From NCBI RefSeq assembly GCF_018687715.1, contig NC_056757.1, positions 11,034,501-11,098,500 on the forward strand: a DNA stretch of 64,000 nucleotides, written 5' to 3'. Shown here one piece after another: positions 23,359 to 32,670 of the stretch (positions within the stretch are counted from its first letter, which is position 1; each line of letters begins with the position of its first letter). Under the pieces are notes generated by a model. The model made no database searches. It had not been told where the DNA came from and was given only the letters and a program-made list of their open reading frames with translations. This DNA is from Carya illinoinensis (Eukaryota > Streptophyta > Magnoliopsida > Fagales > Juglandaceae). The position numbers and the translations under genes were made by a program.

Positions 23359-24763
23359 TGTTGCCTAGATGACTAACATAAGAGGGGGGGTGAATTGAGT
23401 TGTATTAAAAAAATAACAATTATAAATCAAATATATAATATAAAATATAAACAAAATATGAAATAACAATAAATATAAAGAGTAAGGGTAAGAGAGAAGC
23501 AAACTCAGTATGTTAACGAAGTTCAGCCCCACTGCCTACGTCCTCGCCTCAAGCTACCCCTTGAGGATTCCCAAATTCACTATTCAACCTCCTTCAGGTG
23601 GAGATAGAAACCTATTACACCTTTGAACAACACCGCTACAAAGGATCCGTGTAGAACACCCTCTACACTTGTAATCACCTTACACGTGGTGATTCAACTA
23701 TTCCCTGTGTAGAATACTTTCTACACACAAGGGTTATACACACCCTTTTTCTGATACAAAAGCTGATAGTGGGTAGGTTATCAGAAAACACTCCTCAACG
23801 AGTGAAATAAGAACAATACAGCGCAAACTATATCTCTCAAAATGAACAAGGATTAAGGCTCAATGTTTAGAGAAGAGAGAATGAAAGCTTTGAATGAATG
23901 TTGTATGCTCTTGGTGTTGTGAATGTGAAGCTCTCAAATGATCTATTTATAGGCATATGAGACTTCATATTCAAATTTAAAAAGATTCACATGTCAAAGA
24001 CAACATCATTCACTTTTTCAAAAAAATTCAAATAAAAGGTTCTTCTTTTTTAATTGTCAAAGACAACATCATTCACTTTTTCAAAGAATTCAAATAAAAT
24101 GTTCTTCTTTTTCAATTGTCAAAGACAACATCATTCACTTTTTCAAAAAAATCAAACCTAATCTTTTACTTTTGGCATATGACAAAATGAGCATACTTTC
24201 ATTTTCAAAAAATTCAAACCTAATTTTTTACTTTTTGTATAAGTCTAAAAAAGCATCAATCACTTTTGAAAATATTCAAATAAAACATGCACATGTGAAA
24301 GATGACAATCAATCATCTTTAATATTTTCAAAGTTCAACCCTTTAATCAAGGCATGCACATGCAAAAGATGACAATCAATCATCTTTAATATTTTCAAAG
24401 TTCAACCCTTTAATCAAGGCATGCACATGCAAAAGATGACAATCAATCATCTTTCAAAATTTTCAAATTTAATTTTCAAAAATATTCATGCACATGTGGA
24501 AAATGTATTTTAATGCTTTATGATAAAATATTAATTTTGAGCATTAATCCTAATTTCGAATTTTGAAGAGATTTACAACATTACTCTATAATTTTAATGT
24601 GAACTTGTTCCCTTCTTGCTCATGCTTGTTTCCTTGATGTGCTTGACTCCATTGTGTAGACAACTTGAGCTTGAGACTTCTTTATTCTTTGAATTTATTT
24701 GTTATCATCAAAATCCATGTGTAAATATATAATTACACAAAACTTGAAATCTTGGGTTCAACA
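23359..24763 (-). repeat. 3' LTR of the SIRE-like Copia
   Basis: This matches 31,264-32,670 nearly base for base. It contains a minisatellite: a unit of about 67 bp beginning CATGCACATG is repeated two and a half times at about 24,285-24,455. A shorter unit around TTGTCAAAGACAACATCATT recurs three times at about 23,990-24,150. The same arrays are present in the other LTR. Confidence 0.95.
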
Positions 24764-24778
24764 ATCTCCCCCTTTTTG
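24764..24778 (-). promoter_or_regulatory. Polypurine tract
   Basis: On the minus strand AAAAAGGGGGAGAT lies directly before the 3' LTR start TGTTGAACCC. This is the expected plus-strand priming site. Confidence 0.8.
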
Positions 24779-25152
24779 TGACAAATACTTGATAGAACCT
24801 GAAACCTGAATTAATACTTAAGCTCCCTCTGAGAATGTGCGTTAGTTTTTCAAGCAAAAGTATAAATATAATTCCAAATATATATAATAAGTTTAGCAAT
24901 TCAAACGATGTTAATGTTCTAGTCTAACACTTCTCCCCCTTTTGGCATCATTAAAAAGGATCCGCAACAAGTAAATGGACCTGAAGAAAACGATGCGTTT
25001 AATAGTCACTGTAGATAGTTGAAAAATAGAGCCGTCCGTGACCCGACAAGTGCTGCAAAGCCTCGAGGCCTAACTCTATGAATTTAATACGGCTGAAGAT
25101 TTAAACAATCGCCTGATGTTGTTGACAAACGGGATTGAAGGCTCTGAGTTTC

Positions 25153-25160
25153 TATAAAAA
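25153..25160 (+). promoter_or_regulatory. Candidate TATA box of antisense ORF 1
   Basis: TATAAAAA lies 86 bases before the ATG of the antisense ORF at 25,239, in the context TCTATAAAA. The same context occurs ahead of the second antisense ORF, which supports a real promoter element. No transcript evidence is available. Confidence 0.45.
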
Positions 25161-25238
25161 AATGATCATTTTCATCTATCGGATGCCAAAAAAAATAATT
25201 ACTTCTTGACCTGAGTTCTGTTTTTCCACAACGATAGA

Positions 25239-25640
25239 ATGGCTGAGCAATTCTCTTCCACTAATGTTCCAGACTTGAATCAGGAACCCTTGACGCATCA
25301 ATCATCAATCTTCTCTCCTGAGGCCGTCAATACCATGATAGGAGCAGTGAACCGTTTTTCTAGTAAGGCTGATTCTGAGATTATTGCAGAATCAAGAATG
25401 CTCAGTAATCAATATGCTGCCTCTGTTACGATCATGTCTCGAAGGTTAATGGCGAGGGTGAGTGAGATTGATCATCTTAACATGCAAATATCTGAGTTAC
25501 GACAGAAGCTTGCTAATAAGGATAGTGAGAATAAAAGGCTAAAGCAAGAAAACCAAGAGTTGAAAAAATTTGCAGATTGGTATGCTCATGATCTGCAACC
25601 ACGAATAGAGGAGCTGGAACGAGAAAGGGTTCAGATATAA
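25239..25640 (+). CDS. Antisense coiled-coil ORF 1 with DLNxxP motif, inside Copia
   Basis: This is a 133-codon ORF on the strand opposite to gag-pol, between the pol end and the 3' LTR. Residues 12-17 read DLNQEP, an exact DLNxxP (EAR-type) motif; in plant proteins this motif recruits TOPLESS-class corepressors. From about residue 65 to 125 the sequence is a heptad-like coiled coil (EIDHLNMQISELRQKL, then ENKRLKQENQELKKF). It is related to the downstream ORF at 25,971 through a shared block (SKADSE / NKSDSD, then QYAASV / RYSSSI, then RRLMARVSEIDHL / QRLQAKNHEIEKL). After the stop the same frame stays coiled-coil-like for about 30 codons, broken by TAA, TAA and TAG where CAA/CAG would fit, so the protein may have been longer. 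Not recognised as a known family. Function unknown; the EAR role is inferred from the motif alone. Confidence 0.6.
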   Translation: MAEQFSSTNVPDLNQEPLTHQSSIFSPEAVNTMIGAVNRFSSKADSEIIAESRMLSNQYAASVTIMSRRLMARVSEIDHLNMQISELRQKLANKDSENKRLKQENQELKKFADWYAHDLQPRIEELERERVQI

Positions 25641-25823
25641 GGTTAACATCGGCAGATAACAGCAGAGGTTCATCGTTTACTAGAAAAATAGGGACAATCT
25701 ACTGTTAATCTCGCTGGCTTAGTAAGAAAACTTTTGACAATGTGTGTCCAGCATATCTTGTATTTCTTTTGACTAAATAAGATTTGAAGAGAAAATAGTT
25801 TGTCTTATTCTTTATGATATCTC

Positions 25824-25831
25824 TATAAAAT
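25824..25831 (+). promoter_or_regulatory. Candidate TATA box of antisense ORF 2
   Basis: TATAAAAT in the context TCTATAAAA lies 147 bases before the ATG at 25,971. It mirrors the box ahead of the first antisense ORF. Confidence 0.4.
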
Positions 25832-25970
25832 CAGTCCTGAAGTTCATCCAATCCGCATCAAGTTTTCATCTCATCTCTATAACTCATCTGCATTCCTTCA
25901 GCATTCTCGTTTTAAGCCTTCTATTCTTTTCTCAATTGCTCATTCTTCTAACATTTCTCTAGATCCATCT

Positions 25971-26372
25971 ATGAGGCATTCTGCATCTCAACCTCATGTT
26001 CTTTCTGCAGCTACCATTGGTGCCATGTTGCAGCAAGAAAATAATAATCTGACTAATAAGTCAGATTCTGATGCTATTTATGACTTGGTGAGTCTTGGGA
26101 CTCGCTACTCTTCCTCTATTGTGGCTTTTTCTCAGCGGCTACAAGCCAAAAATCACGAAATTGAAAAACTCAAAGAACAAATTGTTGTACTTCAACAAAT
26201 TGTTCAAGAGTCTCACACAAGGGAAGGAATCATTCGGCAGAAGAATAAACAGTTGAAATCTTTATTAGATTCTTCATTCCGCTTGCCGGTTCCCATGAAT
26301 AAGAATGACATGATATTGTATGAAGAGAATGAGCGTCTCAAACATGAGGCTAAGAATCTCAAATTTATGTAA
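25971..26372 (+). CDS. Antisense coiled-coil ORF 2, paralogue of ORF 1, inside Copia
   Basis: A 133-codon ORF, the same length as its upstream neighbour and on the same strand, ending about 50 bases from the pol stop on the other strand. The N-terminal half carries IGAML and NKSDSDAIYDL. The centre is a predicted coiled coil (QRLQAKNHEIEKLKEQIVVL, then QQIVQES). The C-terminal part is rich in Lys/Glu (EENERLKHEAKNLKFM). The alignable block with ORF 1 covers about 60 residues, so the pair probably arose by tandem duplication. The frame stays open upstream of the ATG without another Met nearby, so the start is not certain. There is no DLNxxP motif here. Family and function unknown. Confidence 0.55.
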   Translation: MRHSASQPHVLSAATIGAMLQQENNNLTNKSDSDAIYDLVSLGTRYSSSIVAFSQRLQAKNHEIEKLKEQIVVLQQIVQESHTREGIIRQKNKQLKSLLDSSFRLPVPMNKNDMILYEENERLKHEAKNLKFM

Positions 26373-26421
26373 AAGTATTAAAAAAAATCTATCTCTATTT
26401 TTATTGACTCTGGTCTATCTT

Positions 26422-27729
26422 TTAAGAGATATTCATAGCATGCATCATACCTATTTCTCTTCTGATCATACATAATCTATCTTCTGGTAAAGGTTTTGTG
26501 AAAATATCTGCTAACTGATCGTGTGTGTTTGTGAACTCTAACATTATATCACCTTTTTGCACATGATATCGAAGAAAATGATACCTTATTTCAATATGCT
26601 TAGTTCTAGAATGTTGTATTGGGTTCTTTGAAAGATTTATAGCACTTGTATTATCACATTTGATTGAAATGTGATTATACATGAGTTTAAAATCTTCAAG
26701 TTGTTGCTTCATGTAGAGAACTTGAGCACAACAACTACCCGCAGCAACATATTCTGCCTCAGCAGTAGATAGTGCAACAGAATTTTGTTTTTTACTAAAC
26801 CAGGAAACTAATGCATGACCTAAGAAATGGCATGCTCCACTAGTGCTTTTTCGATCTATTTTACAGCCAGCATAATCTGCATCTGTGTAGCTGATTAGAT
26901 CGAAAGATGTGTGCTTAGGGTACCATAACCCTAGGTTAATTGTACCACTAAGATATCTAAGAATGCGCTTAACTGCAATTAAATGTGATTCTTTTGGAGA
27001 TGATTGAAAACGTGCACATAAGCACACACTAAACATAATATCTGGTCTACTAGCTGTTAAATATAATAAGCTACCAATCATACCTCGATATATCTTCGAG
27101 TCAACTGGCTTACCGGATTCATCTTTATCAAGTTTAGTTGATGGGCTCATTGGTGTTCCAATTTCCTTAACATTTTCCATCCAAAACTTCTTCAGTAATT
27201 CCTTAATATATTTTGATTGATTGATGAATGTCCCACTTTTTGCTTGCTTAATTTGCAATCCGAGAAAGAATGTAAGTTCACCCATCATGCTCATCTCAAA
27301 TTCTTCCTGCATAGTCTTAGCAAAAACTTGACACATATTTTCATTAGTAGCACCGAATATTATATCATCAACATAAATCTGAATTAAAAGAATATCATCA
27401 TTTTCATATTTAATGAAAAGAGTTGTGTCAATTTTTCCTCTTGAAAAACCTTTTTCAATCAAGAAACCACTGAGTCTCTCGTACCAAGCTCTAGGAGCTT
27501 ATTTAAGTCCATATAGTGCTTTTGTGAGTTTGAAAACATGATTTGGGGAAATATGATTTTCAAAACCTGGAGGTTGCTCAACATATACCTCTTCATTTAT
27601 AAAACCATTTAAGAAAGCACTTTTAACATCCATTTGAAAAAGTTTGAAATCTTTATAACAAGCATATGCAAGTAGCATTCGAATAGTTTCTAATCTTGCG
27701 ACAGGTGCATATGTCTCATCATAATCGAT
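26422..27729 (-). pseudogene. Copia reverse transcriptase and RNase H, two nonsense codons
   Basis: This continues the pol frame that breaks at a TGA (27,730-27,732, after NQEE). Reverse transcriptase motifs follow: [10 protein letters not shown], then LYGLK followed by a TAA stop (27,499-27,501) where family members have Gln, then APRAWY, then the catalytic YVDDIIFG. The RNase H part has YTDADYAGC, STAEAEYVAA, CDNTSAI, SRTKHIEIRYHFLRYHV and the terminal DIFTKPLPEDR. Apart from the two stops the frame is continuous from about 27,729 to 26,422. The catalytic Asp pair is intact, so inactivation is by nonsense changes only. Confidence 0.88.
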
Positions 27730-29511
27730 TCATTCTTCTTGATTAAAACCTTGGGCTACAAGTCGGGCCTTATTTCTAGTAATGACTCCAGACTCATCTT
27801 TCTTGTTTCTAAAAACCCATTTTGTTCCAATAATAGTATAATTTTTGGGTCTAGGAACAAGTGTCCAAACATCATTTCTTTCAAATTGATTCAACTCTTC
27901 TTGCATAGCTAGAATCCAAGATTCATCAAGAAGTGCGTCATCAATATTTTTGGGTTCAATTTGAGATAGAAAAGCAGTATGATTACAAATATTTCTAAGA
28001 GATGATCGAGTACTTACACCTTTTGAAGGTTCTCCCAAAATTTGTTCCACTGGATGATCTTTCACAAATTTCCACTGTTTGGTTGCATCTTGTATTAAAT
28101 TTTGATGATCTTTCCTGATGGCTCCATGTTGAACTTCCTCTATTGCTTTCTCTTTATTGAGATTGAGACTTTCTGTGTTATTTATACCTTCTGTTTCTTC
28201 ATCAATAGATTTCTTGGAGAGTGGAGAATTAGATTCATCAAATACTACATGCATAGATTCTTGTACAGTTAAAGTCTTTTTGTTGAATACTCTATAAGCT
28301 TTACTATTAGTAGAATACCCGAGAAAAATACCTTCATCAGATTTTGCATCAAATTTGCCTAAATTATCTCTGTCATTTAAAATAAAACATTTGCATCCAA
28401 ATACATGAAAGTAACCAATGTTGGGCTTTTTCTCATTCCAAAGCTCATAGGGGGTTTTATCTAATTTAGATCTTAACATAACTCTATTTATAACATAACA
28501 TGCAGTACTTACCGCTTCGACCCAAAAATAACTAGGCAAGTTGTTCTCATTGAGCATTGTTCTTGCCATCTCTTGAAGAGATCTATTTTTTCTCTCTACT
28601 ACCCCATTTTGTTGAGGAGTTCGAGGAGCAGAAAAATTATGAATAAAACCGTTTTCATTACAAAATGTTTCAATATTTTTATTAACAAACTCTTTTCCCC
28701 TATCACTTCGGATACTTGAAATAGTATAGCCCTTTTCATTTTGAATTCTCTTGCATAACTTGGTAAAGGCATTATGTGCCTCATCTTTATGAGCAAGAAA
28801 GATGACCCAAGTATATCTAGAGAAATCATCAACAATAACAAATGTATAATATTTTCCTCCTAGACTTGCAACTCTATTTGGTCCAAAAAGATCCATGTGT
28901 ATCAGTTGCAATGGTCTAGTAGTGGAAATATGTTTCTTAATTTTAAAAGAAGTTTTTGTTTGTTTACCAAATTGACATGCATCACAAATTTTGTTTTTAA
29001 GAAAATATGTTTTTGGTAAACCTCTCACAAGATCATTTTTTGAAAGTTTGGAAATAAGTTCCATGTTGGCATGACCTAATCTTCTATGCCATAACCAACT
29101 AGTTTCATTTTGAGCTGACAAGCAAATAGCATCTTGTGAGGTAATTTCTTTAAAATCAATTGTATAAACATTATTGTTTCTAAAAGCAATAAAACAAATA
29201 TTACAATCATGATCATTAAAAATAATGCATTTATCCATTTTAAAAGTAACTGTAAATCCTTTATCACATAATTGACTTATGCTCAAAAGATTATGTTTTA
29301 AACCTTCAACAAGTAGAACATCTTCAATTATGAGAGAAGATTCATTACCAATTTTACCTATTCCCACGATCTTCCCTTTCGAGTTGTCTCCAAATGTCAC
29401 GTGTCCTTCTTCTTTAGATCTAAGATCAAAGAACTTAGTCTTGTCTCCCGTCATGTGTCTTGAACATCCACTATCTAAAAACCACTTATTTTTGCTTGTG
29501 GATGACTTCAT
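27730..29511 (-). CDS. Copia protease-integrase-reverse transcriptase N-terminus (truncated pol)
   Basis: Open for 593 codons. Near residues 13-20 is the aspartic protease motif DSGCSRHM. At about 138 is the GAG-pre-integrase motif WLWHRRLGH. A zinc-binding CDACQ segment follows. The integrase core has HMDLFGP (about 207), RSDRGKEF (about 270) and NGVVERKNRSL (about 303), supplying the D, D and E residues. The C-terminal end reaches the reverse transcriptase start (KWVFRNKKDESG, ARLVAQGFNQEE), where a TGA ends the frame. The ATG at 29,511 is in a different frame from gag, after a short gap, so expression would need its own start or a recoding or splicing step. Confidence 0.88.
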   Translation of the reverse strand: MKSSTSKNKWFLDSGCSRHMTGDKTKFFDLRSKEEGHVTFGDNSKGKIVGIGKIGNESSLIIEDVLLVEGLKHNLLSISQLCDKGFTVTFKMDKCIIFNDHDCNICFIAFRNNNVYTIDFKEITSQDAICLSAQNETSWLWHRRLGHANMELISKLSKNDLVRGLPKTYFLKNKICDACQFGKQTKTSFKIKKHISTTRPLQLIHMDLFGPNRVASLGGKYYTFVIVDDFSRYTWVIFLAHKDEAHNAFTKLCKRIQNEKGYTISSIRSDRGKEFVNKNIETFCNENGFIHNFSAPRTPQQNGVVERKNRSLQEMARTMLNENNLPSYFWVEAVSTACYVINRVMLRSKLDKTPYELWNEKKPNIGYFHVFGCKCFILNDRDNLGKFDAKSDEGIFLGYSTNSKAYRVFNKKTLTVQESMHVVFDESNSPLSKKSIDEETEGINNTESLNLNKEKAIEEVQHGAIRKDHQNLIQDATKQWKFVKDHPVEQILGEPSKGVSTRSSLRNICNHTAFLSQIEPKNIDDALLDESWILAMQEELNQFERNDVWTLVPRPKNYTIIGTKWVFRNKKDESGVITRNKARLVAQGFNQEE

Positions 29512-29569
29512 GCATACCTATAAAAACAATTAAAATGATTTTTCTTGGTACCCAAGTTCTTTGGGTCCT

Positions 29570-31204
29570 TTATTTATTAGTATTAGAATAAACAAGATTT
29601 TTAGGTACCCATATGGCCCTAATAGTCATTGTATGATTTCTTCTAATAGGACAAGTATGATAATTATGACCATTTCTATTACAAAAATTACAAATAGCAT
29701 GTGACATATATGAAAAACTTGAATGATTATAATAATATCCTTTTTTGACAAAATTATTTTTATGAAAAGAATTTTGAATATTAGTCTTTGAGGTAGAATG
29801 ATTATCAAAGAAATTTTTATAAGGTTTGTATTTTTGTTTTGGCATATATCCCAAACCTGCCTTGTCAAAAACACATCTTTGACTACCAAGAAGTTTTTCA
29901 AAATTTCTTTTTCCATTCGTAAAGTTTTCAACAATATTTTCTAAATCGGTTTTCTTCTTATTCAATTCAAGATTTTCATCTTTCAAAATGATACTTTCTT
30001 TTCTTAAAATTTCAATTTCGTTTGTTAAAGAAGAATTTTTCTTTTTCAAAGCAGTATACTTGATACCCAATTTTTCAAATTCCTCATAAATCTCTTCTAA
30101 AACATTTTGCAATTCTTCATATGAAAGATTTTCAATATTATCAAGATTTGTTACCTCAATGTCATCTTTAGCCATAAGACAAAGATTTGCTGATTCTTCA
30201 TTGCTTGCTTCACTATCTGAGCTACTTGAATCATCATCCCATGTAGCTTTCATTGCTTTCTTGCCCTTGTTTCGATCTTTCTTTAGCAGAGGACAATCTG
30301 GCTTGATATGACCAGGTTTATTGCATTTATAACAAATTAAAGTGTCGTTTTTACCTGAATCTTTCTTGAAAAACTTTTTGAAAGATTTCCTCGGAGGAGT
30401 TCTATTTTTCTTCAAGAACCTCTGAATTCTTCTTGTTATCATCGCAACTTCTTCATCTTTATCGTCATTTTCCTCATCTTCATCACTTTCACTTTCATGA
30501 GGAACAACTTTAAGTGCTAAGCTCTTCTTTGGCTTTCCTTCTTCTTCTCCTCTTTTCAATGTGTACTCATGGGTGATAAGTGACCCGATGAGTTCATTGA
30601 CTTCGAGCTTCTTGAGGTCTCTAGCTTCAAGAATCGCTGTAACTTTTGATTCCCAATGTTTTGGTAAAGAGTTGAGAATTTTTCTTACTATCTCCACCTT
30701 GGAATAAACTTTGCCAAGAGCTGTCAAGCTGTTTATGATGTTAGTAAAACGAGTGTGCATACTAGAAATAGATTCATCATCATTCATCTTAAACATTTCA
30801 TATTCATGAGTAAGAATATAAATTTTTGATTCCTTGACTTGCGAAGTTCCTTCATAAGTTACTTCCAAGTTATCCCAAATTTCCTTTGCTGTAGCGCAAT
30901 TCATTATTCTATTAAACTCATTTCCATTAAGAGCATTATATAATAAATTCATAGCAGTTAAATTTAAAGTATAAAGTCTATCGTCTTCACGATCAAACTC
31001 TTCTTCTTCCTTTTTGACCTTTACTCCACCAACCACTTTTGTTGGAATATAAAGTCCATTTACAATACATTTCCATATTTCTCTACCTTGAGCTTGAAGA
31101 AATATTCTCATTCTAACTTTCCAGAATGAGTAATTATCTCCACAAAAGAGTGGAGGCCGACTACTAGATTGACCTTCACCAAATGAAGCTGCAATGTTAG
31201 CCAT
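29570..31204 (-). CDS. Copia gag, 544 codons
   Basis: The N-terminus (PPLFCGDNYSFWKVRM) is of the DUF4219 type. Residues about 80-215 match UBN2/gag (NLEVTYEGTSQVKESKI, then ILNSLPKHWESKV). A CCHC zinc knuckle, CYKCNKPGHIKPDC, lies near residue 295, and a second Cys/His cluster CNFCNRNGHNYHTC is near the end. Between them is an acidic, Ser-rich segment and a long coiled coil (about 360-430). The ATG is about 60 bases downstream of the 5' LTR, just past the primer-binding site. The ORF is intact. The product would form the virus-like particle shell in the cytoplasm. Confidence 0.9.
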   Translation of the reverse strand: MANIAASFGEGQSSSRPPLFCGDNYSFWKVRMRIFLQAQGREIWKCIVNGLYIPTKVVGGVKVKKEEEEFDREDDRLYTLNLTAMNLLYNALNGNEFNRIMNCATAKEIWDNLEVTYEGTSQVKESKIYILTHEYEMFKMNDDESISSMHTRFTNIINSLTALGKVYSKVEIVRKILNSLPKHWESKVTAILEARDLKKLEVNELIGSLITHEYTLKRGEEEGKPKKSLALKVVPHESESDEDEENDDKDEEVAMITRRIQRFLKKNRTPPRKSFKKFFKKDSGKNDTLICYKCNKPGHIKPDCPLLKKDRNKGKKAMKATWDDDSSSSDSEASNEESANLCLMAKDDIEVTNLDNIENLSYEELQNVLEEIYEEFEKLGIKYTALKKKNSSLTNEIEILRKESIILKDENLELNKKKTDLENIVENFTNGKRNFEKLLGSQRCVFDKAGLGYMPKQKYKPYKNFFDNHSTSKTNIQNSFHKNNFVKKGYYYNHSSFSYMSHAICNFCNRNGHNYHTCPIRRNHTMTIRAIWVPKNLVYSNTNK

Positions 31205-31249
31205 AAGATCTTAACTCAAAAGATAGTTAATCTTATAATAGAGCTCTTA

Positions 31250-31261
31250 GCTCTGATACCA
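31250..31261 (-). promoter_or_regulatory. Primer-binding site, initiator tRNA-Met type
   Basis: The minus strand reads TGGTATCAGAGC, two bases after the 5' LTR terminus CAACA. Confidence 0.92.
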
Positions 31262-31263
31262 AT

Positions 31264-32670
31264 TGTTGCCCAGATGACTAACACAAGAGGGGGGGTGAAT
31301 TGAGTTGTATTAAAAAAAAATAACAATTATAAATCAAATATATAATATAAAATATAAACAAAATATGAAATAACAATAAATATAAAGAGTAAGGGCAAGA
31401 GAGAAGCAAACTCAGTATGTTAACGAGGTTCGGCCCCACTGCCTACGTCCTCGCCTCAAGCTACCCCTTGAGGATTCCCAAATTCACTATTCAACCTCCT
31501 TCAGGTGGAGATAGAAACCTATTACACCTTTGAACAACACCGCTACAAAGGATCCGTGTAGAACACCCTCTACACTTGCAATCACCTTACACGTGGTGAT
31601 TCAACTATTCCCCGTGTAGAATACTTTCTACACACAAGGGTTATACACACCCTTTTTCTGATATAAAAGCTGATAGTGGGTAGGTTATCAGAAAACACTC
31701 CTCAACGAGTGAAATAAGAACAATACAGCGCAAACTATATCTCTCAAAATGAACAAGGATTAAGGCTCAATGTTTAGAGAAGAGAGAATGAAAGCTTTGA
31801 ATGAATGTTGTATGCTCTTGGTGTTGTGAATGTGAAGCTCTCAAATGATCTATTTATAGGCATATGAGACTTCATATTCAAATTTAAAAAGATTCACATG
31901 TCAAAGACAACATCATTCACTTTTTCAAAAAAATTCAAATAAAAGGTTCTTCTTTTTTAATTGTTAAAGATAATATCATTCACTTTTTCAAAGAATTCAA
32001 ATAAAATGTTCTTCTTTTTCAATTGTCAAAGACAACATCATTCACTTTTTCAAAAAAATCAAATCTAATCTTTTACTTTTGGCATATGACAAAATGAGCA
32101 TACTTTCATTTTCAAAAAATTCAAACCTAATTTTTTACTTTTTGTATAAGTCTAAAAAAGCATCAATCACTTTTGAAAATATTCAAATAAAACATGCACA
32201 TGTGAAAGATGACAATCAATCATCTTTAATATTTTCAAAGTTCAACCCTTTAATCAAGGCATGCACATGCAAAAGATGACAATCAATCATCTTTAATATT
32301 TTCAAAGTTCAACCCTTTAATCAAGGCATGCACATGCAAAAGATGACAATCAATCATCTTTCAAAATTTTCAAATTTAATTTTCAAAAATATTCATGCAC
32401 ATGTGGAAAATGTATTTTAATGCTTTATGATAAAATATTAATTTTGAGCATTAATCCTAATTTCGAATTTTGAAGAGATTTACAACATTACTCTATAATT
32501 TTAATGTGAACTTGTTCCCTTCTTGCTCATGCTTGTTTCCTTGATGTGCTTGACTCCATTGTGTAGACAACTTGAGCTTGAGACTTCTTTATTCTTTGAA
32601 TTTATTTGTTATCATCAAAATCCATGTGTAAATATATAATTACACAAAACTTGAAATATTGGGTTCAACA
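31264..32670 (-). repeat. 5' LTR of the SIRE-like Copia
   Basis: About 1,407 bp, TGTTGAACCC...GGCAACA in element orientation. It carries the same minisatellite arrays as the other LTR and abuts the duplicated target CGCCG on its outer side. Confidence 0.95.

Larger units (their letters stand above)
23359..32670 (-). mobile_element. SIRE-like Copia retrotransposon, full length, recently inserted
   Basis: The element is 9.3 kb with LTRs of about 1.4 kb at both ends. It is flanked by the perfect 5-bp duplication CGCCG (23,354-23,358 and 32,671-32,675). In element orientation the order is 5' LTR (31,264-32,670), primer-binding site, gag, pol, a 1.66-kb post-pol region, polypurine tract, 3' LTR (23,359-24,763). 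The LTRs begin TGTTGAACCC and end GGCAACA. They differ at roughly a dozen or so sites by eye, so insertion was recent. Pol has two in-frame stops. The post-pol region carries two ORFs on the opposite strand. Gag length, long LTRs and an extended 3' region suggest the SIRE/Maximus lineage, inferred without a tree. Confidence 0.93.

Noticed and set aside
22436..23376. Open frames of up to 185 codons on both strands
   Set aside because: Same compositional artefact in the second solo LTR copy.
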